Source: Archegozetes longisetosus (Eukaryota > Arthropoda > Arachnida > Sarcoptiformes > Trhypochthoniidae). From it: a stretch of DNA of 64,000 nucleotides. Where the stretch lies: contig JAEMBT020000001.1 of NCBI GenBank assembly GCA_018873245.2, positions 16,584,220 through 16,648,219 on the forward strand. The letters run 5' to 3'. The notes beneath the pieces are model-generated. The model did not search any database, was not told the origin of the DNA, and was given only the letters and a program-made list of their open reading frames with translations. Shown one piece after another: positions 43,741 through 54,898 of the stretch. Positions within the stretch are counted from its first letter, which is position 1. The number at the start of each line of letters is the position of its first letter. A program made the position numbers and the translations under genes.

Positions 43741-44861
43741 TTGCTATCTTTGTTTGGCAGTATGGACTTAAGAGAACTTTTACTTCTTTGCATTTATTAT
43801 GGAGAACTCTTTTAGTAACATCTGACTTCTGTAGTGGATGTTCCTCATATTGATTGGGATTCACCGAAATGAGAAGTTTGTCATTCGTAACAGTTCCACA
43901 TCACATCCCTCGTAGTTGTCAATTCAATACTCTCCTCCATTCTGCTTTTCGTAATTTTGAAGATATGTCTATCAATTACTAGTTGCTCACGATTCCCTAA
44001 AGTTTTAATCCATTATATTCCATTCATTTCAACAAAAAATATTCAATAACTATTTTTAAAATGAAAATAGATGTGTTATAAGTGTGACAATATTTTAATA
44101 CGTGTCTATACGTGCATAATCACTCAATGAGAAATCATTCATGGTGTTATATTGGGTTAAATTAATGTTTATCTTGTCCTTTTGGGTGAAATAATCATTG
44201 GGTTAGAACGGTAAGAAGTTTGGATCAAAAGCTTCTCGGGTCAAATTGAAGTCCGGTCTATGCGGGGTCACCGATATTTAAACTTTTAATCGTGTACGGA
44301 ATATTTTTTTTGAATAATTTTTCTTATAATTATCGAGTTACGAAATGATTGCACAAATTCGTTCTATAAAATAATTTCAATAGGTAATAAAATTTCGGTA
44401 GTTTTCAATCTTTAATTTATATTGAATGTACCGAAAATAGAAACAAAATTTAATTACCCCCTGAAAAGTTGGTTGAACGAATCTCCCTTTATTTGAAAAT
44501 TTGAAGTACTAGTGTGTGAGATGTTGATGATTTTTCCGATTTCTTGGAATAAATTTCAAATTTTACGTTTAGCTGAAAGTATAAATAAATTAAGAGTTAT
44601 ATGAAAATTCTACTAACCTTACATAAGATATCTAAATTATTGCTTGAAAAAGTTCTAGAACTCTGAGTATTTGATTCTATACAATCAGATCAACTTTTTC
44701 AAAATTGAAGATGTGATCAAACGAGAAAATTTCTATTTGCAGTCATATTGACCAATAGCTATCATATTGATTTTGATTGCATAGATAATTTCCCTATTCA
44801 AACCTGTTATATGATAGCTTTATACATCCATTTTTATTCTGTTGTAGCAATTATTAAAATA
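43741..44861. other. No gene seen
   Basis: AT-rich spacer. 43900-43970 resembles 25900-25980, and nothing else is recognised. Confidence 0.4.
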
Positions 44862-45291
44862 TTAACCCTTCGTCACAAATGTGGGGTGAATTGTTCCCAA
44901 ATTTGATTTTAGAAATCTAGCAAAATTCAACAAAATGTGGTGATATCTTGAGAATTTAGGTATTCCTCAGTCATATTTCTGATATTCAATGACAAAAAAA
45001 TCTGATTAAGTTAGACATAACTTTAAAATTTTTTTGGTAACATATCTTTCTGAGGACAGAAATTCGCTCTAACATCTCAGTACTTCTTGTTGACTATACA
45101 TGTCGCAGTGCTGTGATGACGCTGTAACAGATAACTAAAAATTAATTAAAACTTCGGAACAAGGGCTAAATTTGATTTTCAAAGCATCAGGACTAACTTA
45201 GAACAGATATAAAGTGTGGAAAACGTGAGGCAACAATTTACACCACAGTTAATTTAACGTTTTCAGAAGTTAAGTTGTGACGAAGGGTTAA
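44862..45291. mobile_element. piggyBac-like MITE with TTAA duplication
   Basis: TTAA, then CCCTTCGTCACAA, ending TTGTGACGAAGGG then TTAA: a perfect 13-bp terminal inverted repeat with the TTAA duplication typical of piggyBac. 430 bp including both TTAA copies, no ORF. Truncated relatives lie at 52740-53018 and 54614-54653, in the same position relative to the following Gr genes. Confidence 0.9.
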
Positions 45292-45366
45292 TAAAATTTC
45301 ATAGTAAAAATACAAAATTTTTTGCATCGACCTAGTGAAATAGTTTAATTAGAGGTTAATTGTAAC

Positions 45367-45875
45367 TAGTGTTCCCAGGTCTCAAGTTTTCAGCTTGATT
45401 CTCAAGTTATTGAGGTCTATCTCAGGCCTCAAGTTGGGTCATATAACTTGAGAATAAAATCTCAAGTTAAAAATTTTGGCAAAAGACTCAATGCATATTA
45501 TGCACTAAACTGTAAACTAGTGTCACTTATGATAAGTAATTAATACTAACAATAATGGGTTAGTGCATAGAATGTGTTTATACATAGAATCTAATTATTA
45601 AAATAGTTTTGTGGAAATTTTTTGCAAGGAAAGCTATGATTTGATAACAAGAGGATAACAAAAGTTGTATTACTGCAGCCAAATCACAGCAAAAATATAG
45701 ATTTTCTAAATAATAGAATTTTATTTTGTAAAGCGTTTAATTAATAAACAGATTATTAGTTAAAATATGTTACATTATTATTTATTTAATTTACTAATCC
45801 CAAGGTGAACTCAGGGCGAAAATTTGCATTTTTGTAAGTTCTCAAGTTTAGCGACAAAATGGCCTGGGAACATTA
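45367..45875. mobile_element. hAT-like MITE with perfect 8-bp target duplication
   Basis: Ends tagtgttcccaggtc and ggcctgggaacatta are inverted repeats with one or two mismatches. The flanks attgtaac at 45359-45366 and 45876-45883 are identical. ctcaagtt motifs recur throughout the left part. The homologous flanks near 53084 and 54720 have a single gattgtaac and no insert. Confidence 0.9.
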
Positions 45876-46054
45876 ATTGTAACGCTCAATCTCCGTGTTG
45901 GCATCGATATTCGTAAACAATATTTCTAAACAATAAATATTTAATAATATATTATTTAACTGAAAGTACAGACTAATCAGTAGTTATTAGTAATGTACAA
46001 TAAATATCAAATTTTCAAATTTACTTAATACATGTAAATACAATTTTAATTCTC

Positions 46055-47155
46055 TTAATTAAGAACTTGTGGTGTTGTTTGAATAAGAATCACTGAATAT
46101 GAGATAACTATTGATTCAAATAGAAGAATAGACGACATTCGGATTCTGTAAAATCCAAATGCTGTGAATCCAATTTTGTTAATTTCATTGTTTAATAGCT
46201 GTAAAATATCCATTTTATATAAAGTTTCTATTTGTTGATCTGTTTGAATTGAAGATTTAGCAATCGAGATTTTCAGTGAATCATATACCTTTTCCATTGA
46301 TTTGGGTATTATTTCGCAGAAATAACATAATAATATCAATAATAATAAACTTGAAAGCATCATGGGAATCGAATGGCCATAACTTGCTTTGAAATCAACT
46401 GCCATTAAACAAATTGACTCAATTTGAACTAAGATAGTTATTATAATTATGATGAATATCGAGGGTGATAGGAGAGAATCAATTTGTTTAATGTGATCAT
46501 CTATTTCGCAAAACTTACTGTGGAATTTTTGCAAACTGATTTGTTTGGAGCCATGTTTAATGAAATTTTGGAGAAAAGCTGAAATTACTTTGCTTTTATA
46601 ACCAATAAGAGCAACAGGAAGAATTTGAGATCCGTACAAAAATGAATGCGAAAAGTAGGATGATATTAGCTTTATCTCCAAATTCATTTCATGTTTAATA
46701 AAAATGAATATCCAATAAAGAATACAGGAAAACGCCGATAGAAATAAGTTGATAGCAGTTATTATTATTCCGATTTTCCTTTCATTAATCTGAATATCAC
46801 TGTTGAGAATCAGATCCAGATTAGAGATTGATTTTAAAATTTTTTTACCGTTTATAAATTGAATCAAGACCAGTACATGTATCAATATGTAGAAAGATGA
46901 GGACGAAAGAACTCCAATCACACTTATACCAAATGACCCGGTCGAATATCTAGTAAAATTATTAATTATTCGAGCTCTTACTTCATAAAAGTAGACATTA
47001 ACTAAAGAACGAATTAACATCAATATATTCCATGAGATAGTTATTATTCTTAAAGATGATCTCATACTTTTTCCATCTAAATCATAACCACCATAAGAAA
47101 TGCCACATATTCTGTGAAAATTAATCAAAAATTTGAGGCCTTGTTTGTTGTCCAT
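46055..47155 (-). CDS. Gustatory-receptor-like 7TM chemoreceptor (Gr copy 2)
   Basis: Intact, intronless 366-residue ORF. It is closest in the window to copy 1 (402-1502): the same C-terminus TTPQVLN, the same KHGSKQISL segment, and IKQIDSLLSPSIFI. The TM7-region motif GFTAFGFYRIRMSSILLFES is conserved. It differs from copies 3 and 4 mainly in the segment around residues 135-185 (fourth helix and adjoining loop). Its downstream flank carries the piggyBac-like and hAT MITEs, and its upstream flank is shared with the other copies. Ligand unknown. Confidence 0.85.
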   Translation of the reverse strand: MDNKQGLKFLINFHRICGISYGGYDLDGKSMRSSLRIITISWNILMLIRSLVNVYFYEVRARIINNFTRYSTGSFGISVIGVLSSSSFYILIHVLVLIQFINGKKILKSISNLDLILNSDIQINERKIGIIITAINLFLSAFSCILYWIFIFIKHEMNLEIKLISSYFSHSFLYGSQILPVALIGYKSKVISAFLQNFIKHGSKQISLQKFHSKFCEIDDHIKQIDSLLSPSIFIIIIITILVQIESICLMAVDFKASYGHSIPMMLSSLLLLILLCYFCEIIPKSMEKVYDSLKISIAKSSIQTDQQIETLYKMDILQLLNNEINKIGFTAFGFYRIRMSSILLFESIVISYSVILIQTTPQVLN

Positions 47156-48429
47156 TTGTGAATTGGGGACTTGTATTTAGAGTCGAAAACAGGCTTTACG
47201 TAAGCGAAATATCAATACTAATGAAATGCACTTAGCTATTACTAGTAATACTTGTTGTAAAGTGCTTTTATAAGGTGTTGTTTGCCAATGCAAATAACAA
47301 TATTTGATTGCATCAACTTTAGTGTTTTCCTTCAGGAAATTAAAATAACAATTGATCAATAAATGAGAAAATGTCTAAAATTTGTTTTTAACATCGATTT
47401 TTATGGTTGGATAAAACTCTTTATTATATTAATAGCCATTTTACTTATTATTGATTATATTTTCACTTATTTTTATTTTCTCCTACTAAACACTTATTAT
47501 CTAATGCTAAAGTATTATTAATTATATTTTTAAGTTCTGTTGAAATTTTCTTGCGACTTTAGACTTGTTTGTTTGGATTAGAATCATAGAATGAGAGATT
47601 ACGATAGATTCAATCATAAGTAGTGATGCCATACGAATTCTTTACATCACAAAGGCTGTGAAACCAATCTCCTTTTTCTGATAATTCAAAAGATGTAAGA
47701 TTTTTATATTATATAAATTTGTTATCAAATTCTGATTGTGAACTGAGGCGCTAATATCAGAATCCCTAAGTGAGTTATAAGTTTTTGTTTCACTAATTTG
47801 GGTATATATTCTCAATTATAATAAGGGTTGACAAGAGTGATAGATGTTTGGAAATGTTAAGAAATATTCTAAAATATTTTGATAGCATTTTAAAAGATTC
47901 AGATTGCATATTAATGATCAATTTTGGTTTAATTGTCGAAAAAATTTTTTTAATTAGAAATCTCCAAAAAATTTAAGATAAATTATGACTTATTAATCAC
48001 CTTATGGTTCTAATTGGGTAGATTATTCAATTAAATTTGTTTAAAATTAAGTAATTTTTATATCTTTTTTTGAGTTCTCCTCAGCAATCAATGCCTTAAT
48101 ATTTTTTGAACATTGAATGCATGAAATTAATTGAGATTCAATATTATTTGTTGCATTGGCTATTTTTTAAGCAATAATTACATTTAGCTCTTTCGTTACT
48201 TATGTTTTCAACCAAATCTCTGACCACAGACTCTAGCCGACCGTGTTGACTTTTAAATTAAAATTTTTGTTTAGAATTCATTTTTATTTAGTTCTAAATA
48301 TAAAACTTTCAAATGAAAGTGCCTTGTTTCAGCTTTCTAGCTTTTAATCGTGTGAAAGTGTTTGAGTGAGCGCTCTAAGATTGGAAGTTAATACTTGATT
48401 TCAAGTGAATTTTATCAATATGAGTAGAT
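47156..48429. repeat. Gr upstream flank and unassigned spacer
   Basis: 47156-47400 and 47490-47940 align with upstream flanks of the other minus-strand Gr genes (for example gagagattacgatagattca). 47941-48429 shows nothing recognisable. Confidence 0.6.
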
Positions 48430-49310
48430 TAATAGCTGCAATCTTGGAACACCTCCTTCTGCTCCTCGTAACTCTTAGAAATATAAAAAATAAGAAAAAG
48501 TATTCTTCTGTTGCACATTAATGATATTATTTTTATATAGTATTATATCCAATGAGTATGAGGTGTTTCAGTATTGATGATAATAATTTACTCTCCCGAG
48601 CTTCTCGAAAAGTAAATATTCCTTAGAATACCCGAATAAACCTTAATGATGAAACTCGTTAAAAAAAACATTACATATATCTCACCTTTAAAATTTTGAG
48701 TTTAATATCATTGGTGTTATGCTTTACGGTTAAGTTTATGAGTGTTTTTGTTGATACTTTAAAGTTAGTATTTATAAACAGTTTTACATCAGTTATATTC
48801 TATTTTTAGGGATAGCTTATCTTTATTTTTCTTATAATATTCATTTTTACAAAATTTACGTACACGATACAAACCATCTATATTTTTATTTATCTTGTTT
48901 TTAAACAAATTGATGGTAGTTCGATCTTACAATGGCAACACTTTAATCCTACTAATACTGATTCCATTCAATAGTGTCTTATAAAAGAATAATAAATTAC
49001 GTCGTGAAGTTTGCAATAGGTATACAGTTGATAAAATACTTTTGAAAATAGTAAATATAAGTAAATGTTTCAAAACGAATAGTGGATAAGCTTTATGATC
49101 TATTAGAAGGGAATAAAAGACTTAAATAAAAGTATTAGAATCTATCAAGTCGTAAAGATAATGAACGAAGGATCTGAGTTAAAAGATAAAAGGACTAAGG
49201 AACTAGAGAAATAATTAAAGAATGATGCTGATTATTTTGAATAAAAATCTAATTCTTTGTGTGATGAATAAAGTATAGATATATGAAATCAGAATCTTTA
49301 CATGTCTGTC
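48430..49310. repeat. Inverted segmental duplicate (partner 2830-4240)
   Basis: It is the reverse-orientation counterpart of 2830-4240 without the hAT MITE. The single attataag target (as cttataat, 48831-48838) marks the empty insertion site. Confidence 0.75.
49067..49270 (+). pseudogene. Decayed coding fragment, coiled-coil-like
   Basis: Frames give DKLYDLLEGNKRLK and then ELKDKRTKELEK, stop, LKNDADYFE. This is the counterpart of the minus-strand fragment at 2884-3074. Stops within it make it non-functional. Family not recognised. Confidence 0.4.
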
Positions 49311-50009
49311 ATTCTTTTAGCCAATAAATTTTACCATAATCGTTTTTATAATATATGAATAAGGAAGAAGCTCCAGGATCGGCCTGTATTATATATTAAA
49401 GTATTTAATGTTTTGTCATTTAAATGACATTTATATGGATAGCATTAACAATAAATTTACTTTATTAATTTGTTCTTAAGACAAATGCTTTTACATCAGA
49501 GATATCTATTCAATTCGTCAAAGCTGATCGATTACGATTTCCAAATGAGTTATAATGATTTTTTAATGAATTATAAAAGTTACAGTTAATGCCGAGTAAT
49601 GTATAAAATTACTTGCTACCACTATTTAATTTTGTATGATAGGAGTTTTTGCTTAACTTAAAATAATACTAAGCTCTTGTATTTAAAATAAAATTTAAGC
49701 TATAACTCAAATTGAAGCATTGACTGCAAGAAGAGTCACTTCTCTATCAGAAAATATGAAAAGGGTTTAACTATTAAGGCATTAAGATGTATGTCAGGCC
49801 TGGCCACACTTTTTTGCTGGAAAGCAAAATCGAAAAGTTAATCTGAGCCGAGAGCCAAACTTTTAAGACAGCTTTTATTCAGTATTTCTGTTCGATACAT
49901 GGCATTGCATTTCAGATACCATTTTATTGATATTAGTACTTAAACTTTTAGCTGAACTTTTTCTCAAGCAATAATTAAAATGTTTATCAGTTATACTTTA
50001 ATTTTTTTA

Positions 50010-50205
50010 CTTGGATGTCGTCTCTTTTGTAGAGGATTAAAGAGTAGATCTAAATAGTGTAAATATTAAGAATTTTTATGGCAAAATCCTCAATTATTAC
50101 ATTGCCGACCTGAATGAATGGAAAATTTTGCCATAAAAATCCTCAAAATTGACACTATTTAGATCTACTCTTTAACCCTCTAGACAGTGAGACGACACTC
50201 AAGTC
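50010..50205. mobile_element. Palindromic MITE nested in the hAT element
   Basis: The arms pair through acttggatgtcgtctc/gagacgacactcaagt and agagtagatctaaatagtgt with its complement, then ttttatggcaaaat. About 196 bp, no ORF. Confidence 0.7.
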
Positions 50206-50914
50206 AAAAGAAGTAAAGTATAGTACTTTTTGATTTAGATTTATTAAATTTAAGACAAAATTTGTCCACAAAAATAAGTACTTTCAAACATATTTATGAC
50301 TTATAATGCATTGTTTTTAATCATCAAATAGCTTTCGAGAAAGGAATTTTGCAAATATTGATAGAAATCAATTGAACTCGTTTTCGAAAATTTGGCTTTA
50401 AGGGTATCATTAGATTAGATCTCCATTAACTCCATCAGTAAATATTCAGGTGATTCGTATACATTTACATTAAATGGACCAGAGAAAAGCTCAAATTGAA
50501 ATTTATCATTACGAAATTTAATTTTAAAATTTTGAATTAGCTTAAGATGTGTATCTACATTGAAATCAAACCCTTCAGATTCTCGCATAGCTCCCTTTCA
50601 AGTCTTAAAATGCGTGTAATTTTAATTATTGAGTTCATTTCCATAGTTTGGGCTTACAGTTCAAAGAAAGAAATAGTATAGCAGTGATATAAGCATATAA
50701 TATTTCAAATATTTCATGAACTTTTCTACAGCTTTATTGTAAGCCTACTAAGATCTAATTGCAATATATTCACTTCCGTAACCACATAGAAGGCTAAGAA
50801 GGCTATAGTCCCACCAAAGATTTTCAGAAAATTGTGTGTAGATATGTTCGACTAGTGAAAAGATTGATTAATTCAATGCCTGGCTTAATGAATCACGTCA
50901 AAATATCACCGACC

Positions 50915-51040
50915 TTTGGTTGTGTAAGTGTACGTTGTGAGAGAAGTTTCTCAACTTTGGAATGAATTAAAACTTATTAAAGAAATTCTACATCAAATGT
51001 AAGATTAAAAGAATTAGCTATAACGTCAAAAGAAAGAGAA
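50915..51040 (+). pseudogene. hAT transposase dimerisation-domain relic
   Basis: Reads SPTFGCVSVRCERSFSTLE, stop, IKTY, stop, then NSTSNVRLKELAI. CERSFSxLxxIKxYxRN is the C-terminal signature of hAT/ZMYM-type transposases. Two stops within a short stretch show that it is dead. Confidence 0.7.
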
Positions 51041-51459
51041 ATAGCTATAGCTTAGATTTAGATCAATTTGTCAATGCAATTGCTGTAAGCCATTGAAACA
51101 GAAAAATTCTATTGATCTGAAGAATTTTAATTAAAATAAAACCTTTTCACTATTAGTAAAAAATCTAGTCTCAGCCCCACCAGAGTTCAAATCATGATTA
51201 CGGTACTGAATATATTTGCAAAATCCTTCGCGAGCCAGTCGTGGCTCGCGAGCAGCGATTTGGCAGGACCTGATGTATATTGTATTTATACTTTTAGTCA
51301 TTCAAGTTTACTAATTGAGCTAAATTTTGAGTTTGAGCCTTACGTTCAAGATTAGAGTATCGAAGACTACTTTTAAATTGAAAGGGGATTCATATTATTA
51401 ATAGTTTAGAACTAATCTAAACATCTAAAGAATAGAAGAGAGAAACTCATTTTAAAATT

Positions 51460-52500
51460 CTTTAAAATTAAACATAATATCAATTCAATAAAACACTTTT
51501 CAATTGAGAAATATTGATTTAATATATCTTGAAAAAAATATTCAAATTACCAGAAATTATTGAAGGCGTACTTCTTAAGACATTCCGAATGAGAAATGAA
51601 GGCAAAAATATCATGCTGTGAAATATATATACATTTATATCTAATAAATATAGAATACCAAAATATCTTAGTTATTGGTTTGAAGAGGCTTAGCACTTTT
51701 TGTAATTAGCTCTTAAAAAGTCCAATGGTTTATAACACTTTCTGTAATGACTTTCTATTTAAAATGACCCAATATCGTATAATTTAACTTTAGTATAAAC
51801 AATCAAAGAGTGTAGCTTTATTTTTAAATTTAGAGAAACGTGGGAAATCAAAGAAAAGTATATAAAGGGAGAGAAAGTCACTATAAGGATCTTCAGTAAT
51901 ATCTCAGTTATGCTTTGTGACTTCATGTTATGCATAATAAAATTTTTGTAAAATAGACAGCCTGTTTCTTCATTTCTATCAACTTTATTTGCACCTTAGG
52001 CAAGTGATATATAAAGTTGTGAAACTTTCATTAAAGCATAATAGATACACGTGAGGTTCTCTATCGAGTCCAGCCAGACTCTTAAATAGGGAATTAGGTA
52101 AAAGGATTTGGAATCTTACATCGAGGCCCCTGATTTCAAATCTTTACACTAGTAAAGTAACACTAAATTAAAAATTCTACATAAAACTTAGATCAAGTTT
52201 TTCATTCTCAATGAGACCCCGAGTCACGAAAATAATCGTGACAAAACCTTAGATGAAATGATGGGATGCACTCCCTGATATGTTTACAAAGTTTTAAAAA
52301 CATGAACACATCTGGAACAACTCGTAATTTAATAGATAATCAAATATTCTGTACAATGAACCGAGCTAACAACAGAATTGCAGTAAATGTGGCAAAAACG
52401 GGGAAATTACGGCCGAAAGAATCAAACTAAACGTGCGAATCTGTGAATATCAATTGCAGTGAATCTACGATTTAACGACGATTATTATAAGCATTTTCTG
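51460..52500. repeat. Duplicated flank (partner 56790-57660)
   Basis: Two parts (51460-51620 and 52240-52500) match 56790-56945 and 57430-57660 in the same orientation, with more divergent or unique sequence between. A short ORF in the partner (57433-57639) is broken here by stops, which argues against coding. Together with the Gr flanks this outlines an older, larger duplication. Confidence 0.6.
51742..51981 (+). mobile_element. Candidate solo LTR or similar promoter-bearing repeat
   Basis: A 240-bp block with tatataaaggg near 51860 and aataaaat near 51937, flanked by acttt at 51737-51741 and 51982-51986. The spacing of TATA and poly(A) signals is LTR-like, but the ends are not a clean TG...CA. 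Confidence 0.35.
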
Positions 52501-52553
52501 TGGAATACCACCTACCAAAACACTTCTTCACCCAAACCGTCACAGAAGGAGAT

Positions 52554-52709
52554 CATTTGCAGTAACCGCAATATTATCTTAGTTAAGCCCTTTTGACAAT
52601 CTTTTCAAGAAACTCATTTTGAGCGAATGTGTATATTGATTTAAAATGAATTTCTGTAAAGGATTGTCAAAAGATATTGATCAAGATAATATTGCGGTTA
52701 CTGCAAATG
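52554..52709. mobile_element. Palindromic MITE, copy 1
   Basis: catttgcagtaaccgcaata pairs perfectly with tattgcggttactgcaaatg. The arms extend inward through ttttgacaatctttt. A second copy is at 57719-57880. Confidence 0.75.
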
Positions 52710-52739
52710 CTTATAAAATTATTTTAAAATTTTTTCGCA

Positions 52740-53018
52740 TGTCTTTCTGATAACAGATTTGTCCTAACATCGCAGCGCTTCGTGTTTACTATATGTGTGG
52801 CAGGACTGTAATGTCGCTACTAGCAACTTGAACTACTGTTAACATTGTGGCATGTAACTACAAATCAATTAGTTAGTCAAAACTTAGAAACTAAGGGCTA
52901 ACTTTGATTTGCAAAACATCAGGACTAACCTATAACAGATGTAAAATGTGGAAAACGTGAGGTAACATCTTACCCCACTGTTAATTTTAGCTTTACGGAA
53001 GTTGTGACGAAGAGTTAA
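52740..53018. mobile_element. Truncated piggyBac-like MITE
   Basis: It matches the right two-thirds of 44862-45291 (ctgataacagatttgtccta ... agttgtgacgaagagttaa) and ends at TTAA. The left end is lost. Confidence 0.75.
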
Positions 53019-53275
53019 TTAAATTTTATATTAAGAATACATCATTTTTGCATCAACCTAGTGAAATAGTTTAGTTGGTGGGTGATTGTAACATTCAATT
53101 TACGTGTTGGCATCGATATTAGCTTACAATATTTCTAAATAATAAATATTTAATAATATTTTATTTAACTGAATCTACAGACTAATCATTAGTTATTAAT
53201 ATTGTACAATAAATATCAAATTTTCAAATCTACTTAATACATGTAAACGCAACTTTATTTCTTTTAATTAAGAAC

Positions 53276-54370
53276 TTAAGGTGTTGTTTGAATAAGAATA
53301 ACTGAATATGAGATAACTATTGATTCAAATAGAAGAATAGACGACATGCGGATTCTGTGAAATCCAAATGCTGTGAATCCAATTTTGTTAATTTCATTAT
53401 TTAATAGCTGTAAAATATCCATATTAAATTTATATAAAGTTTCTATTTGTTGATTTGTTTGAATTAAAGATTTAGCAATCGAGATTTTCAGTGAATCATA
53501 TACCTTTTCCATTGATTTGGGTATTATTTCACAGAAATAACATAAAAATATCAATAATAATAAACTTGAAAGCATCATGGGAATCGAATGGCTATAACTT
53601 GCTTTGAAATCAACTGCCATTAAACAAATTGACTCTATTTGAACTAAGATAGTTATTACAATTATGATGAATATTGAGGATGATAAGTGAGAATCAATCT
53701 GTTTAATGTGATCATCTATTTCACAAAACTTGCTGTGGACTTTTGACAAATTCATTCGTTTAAAGTCATATTTGATGATATTTTGGAGAAAGGCTGAAAT
53801 TATTTTGCTATTGTAACCAATAAGTGCAACAGGAAACATTTGAGTTCCGTACAAAAATATATGCAATATATAAGTAAATAATAGCCCAATCTTCGGTTCC
53901 ATTCCGTTTTTAATGAATGTAAATGTTATTCTAAAAATCCAATTATACATAAATAAAAATAAGTTCATAGAAGTTATTATTATTCCGATCTTTCTCTCAT
54001 TGATTTGAGTATCAGTGTTGAGAATCGAATCCAAATTAGAAATCGATCTCAAAATTTGTTTACCCTTTGTGAGTTGAACCAAAACCAGTACATATGTCAA
54101 TAAGTGAAAACATGAAGACGAAATGACTCCAATTACTGTTATACCAAACGATCTAGTCGAATACATAGTAAAATTATTAAGAATTCGAGCTCTTACTTCA
54201 CGAAAATAGATATTGACTAGAGAGCAAATTAACAGCAATATATTCCACGAGATAGTTATTATTCTTAAAGATGATCTCATACTTTTTCCATCTAAATCAT
54301 AACCACTATAAGAAACGCCGCACACTTTTTGAAAATTAATCAAAAATTTGAGGCCTTGGTTTTTGTACAT
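53276..54370 (-). CDS. Gustatory-receptor-like 7TM chemoreceptor (Gr copy 3)
   Basis: Intact, intronless 364-residue ORF starting MYKNQGLKFLINFQKVCG. The last codons read TTP then a stop where the paralogues have Gln (a C-to-T change), so four C-terminal residues (QVLN) are missing. An in-frame extra segment (TLYKFNMDILQ) lengthens the last intracellular part by two residues. The TM7-region motif AFGFHRIRMSS is intact, so function is probably retained. The sister gene is 54899-55999, with near-identical N- and C-terminal thirds and a diverged middle. Confidence 0.85.
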   Translation of the reverse strand: MYKNQGLKFLINFQKVCGVSYSGYDLDGKSMRSSLRIITISWNILLLICSLVNIYFREVRARILNNFTMYSTRSFGITVIGVISSSCFHLLTYVLVLVQLTKGKQILRSISNLDSILNTDTQINERKIGIIITSMNLFLFMYNWIFRITFTFIKNGMEPKIGLLFTYILHIFLYGTQMFPVALIGYNSKIISAFLQNIIKYDFKRMNLSKVHSKFCEIDDHIKQIDSHLSSSIFIIIVITILVQIESICLMAVDFKASYSHSIPMMLSSLLLLIFLCYFCEIIPKSMEKVYDSLKISIAKSLIQTNQQIETLYKFNMDILQLLNNEINKIGFTAFGFHRIRMSSILLFESIVISYSVILIQTTP

Positions 54371-54613
54371 TTGTGAATTGAGGATCTATATCTAGAGTCG
54401 AAAACAAGCTTTACGCAAGCGATATGTCAATACTAATGAAAAGCACTTAGCTATTACTAGTAATACCTCTTGTAAAGTACTTTAATAATGTATTACTTGT
54501 TGTTAATGCAAATAATAATATGTGATTGTATCAACTTTATTGTTTCCTTCAGGAAATTCAAACAAAAATTGATCAATAAATGGGAGAACATCTAAAATTT
54601 GTTATTAATATCG

Positions 54614-54653
54614 AATTAATTTTACTTTTTCGAAAGTTGTGACGAAGGGTTAA
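54614..54653. mobile_element. Remnant of piggyBac-like MITE (right terminus)
   Basis: About 40 bp ending gttgtgacgaagggttaa, identical in its last bases to the terminus of 44862-45291. It sits at the same distance from the Gr gene as in the other two copies. Confidence 0.7.
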
Positions 54654-54898
54654 TTAAATTCTATATTAATAATACATCATTTTTGCGCCAACATAGTGAA
54701 ATAGTTTAATCGGCGCGTGATTGTAACATTCAATCGACGTGTTGGCATCGATATTAGTTTATAATATTTCTAAATAATAAACATTTAACAGTATATTATT
54801 TAACTGAAAGTAAAGACTAATCAATAGTTATTAATATTGTACAATAAATATAAAATTTTCAAATCTACTTAATACATGTAAATACAATTTTAATTCTT

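Larger units (their letters stand above)
49795..51272 (+). mobile_element. Degenerate hAT transposon
   Basis: Ends caggcctggcca and tggcaggacctg are imperfect inverted repeats. The flanks atgtatgt (49787-49794) and atgtatat (51273-51280) form an 8-bp duplication with one mismatch. It contains a transposase C-terminal relic near 50915-51040 and a nested palindromic MITE at about 50010-50205. 1,478 bp. Confidence 0.8.
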
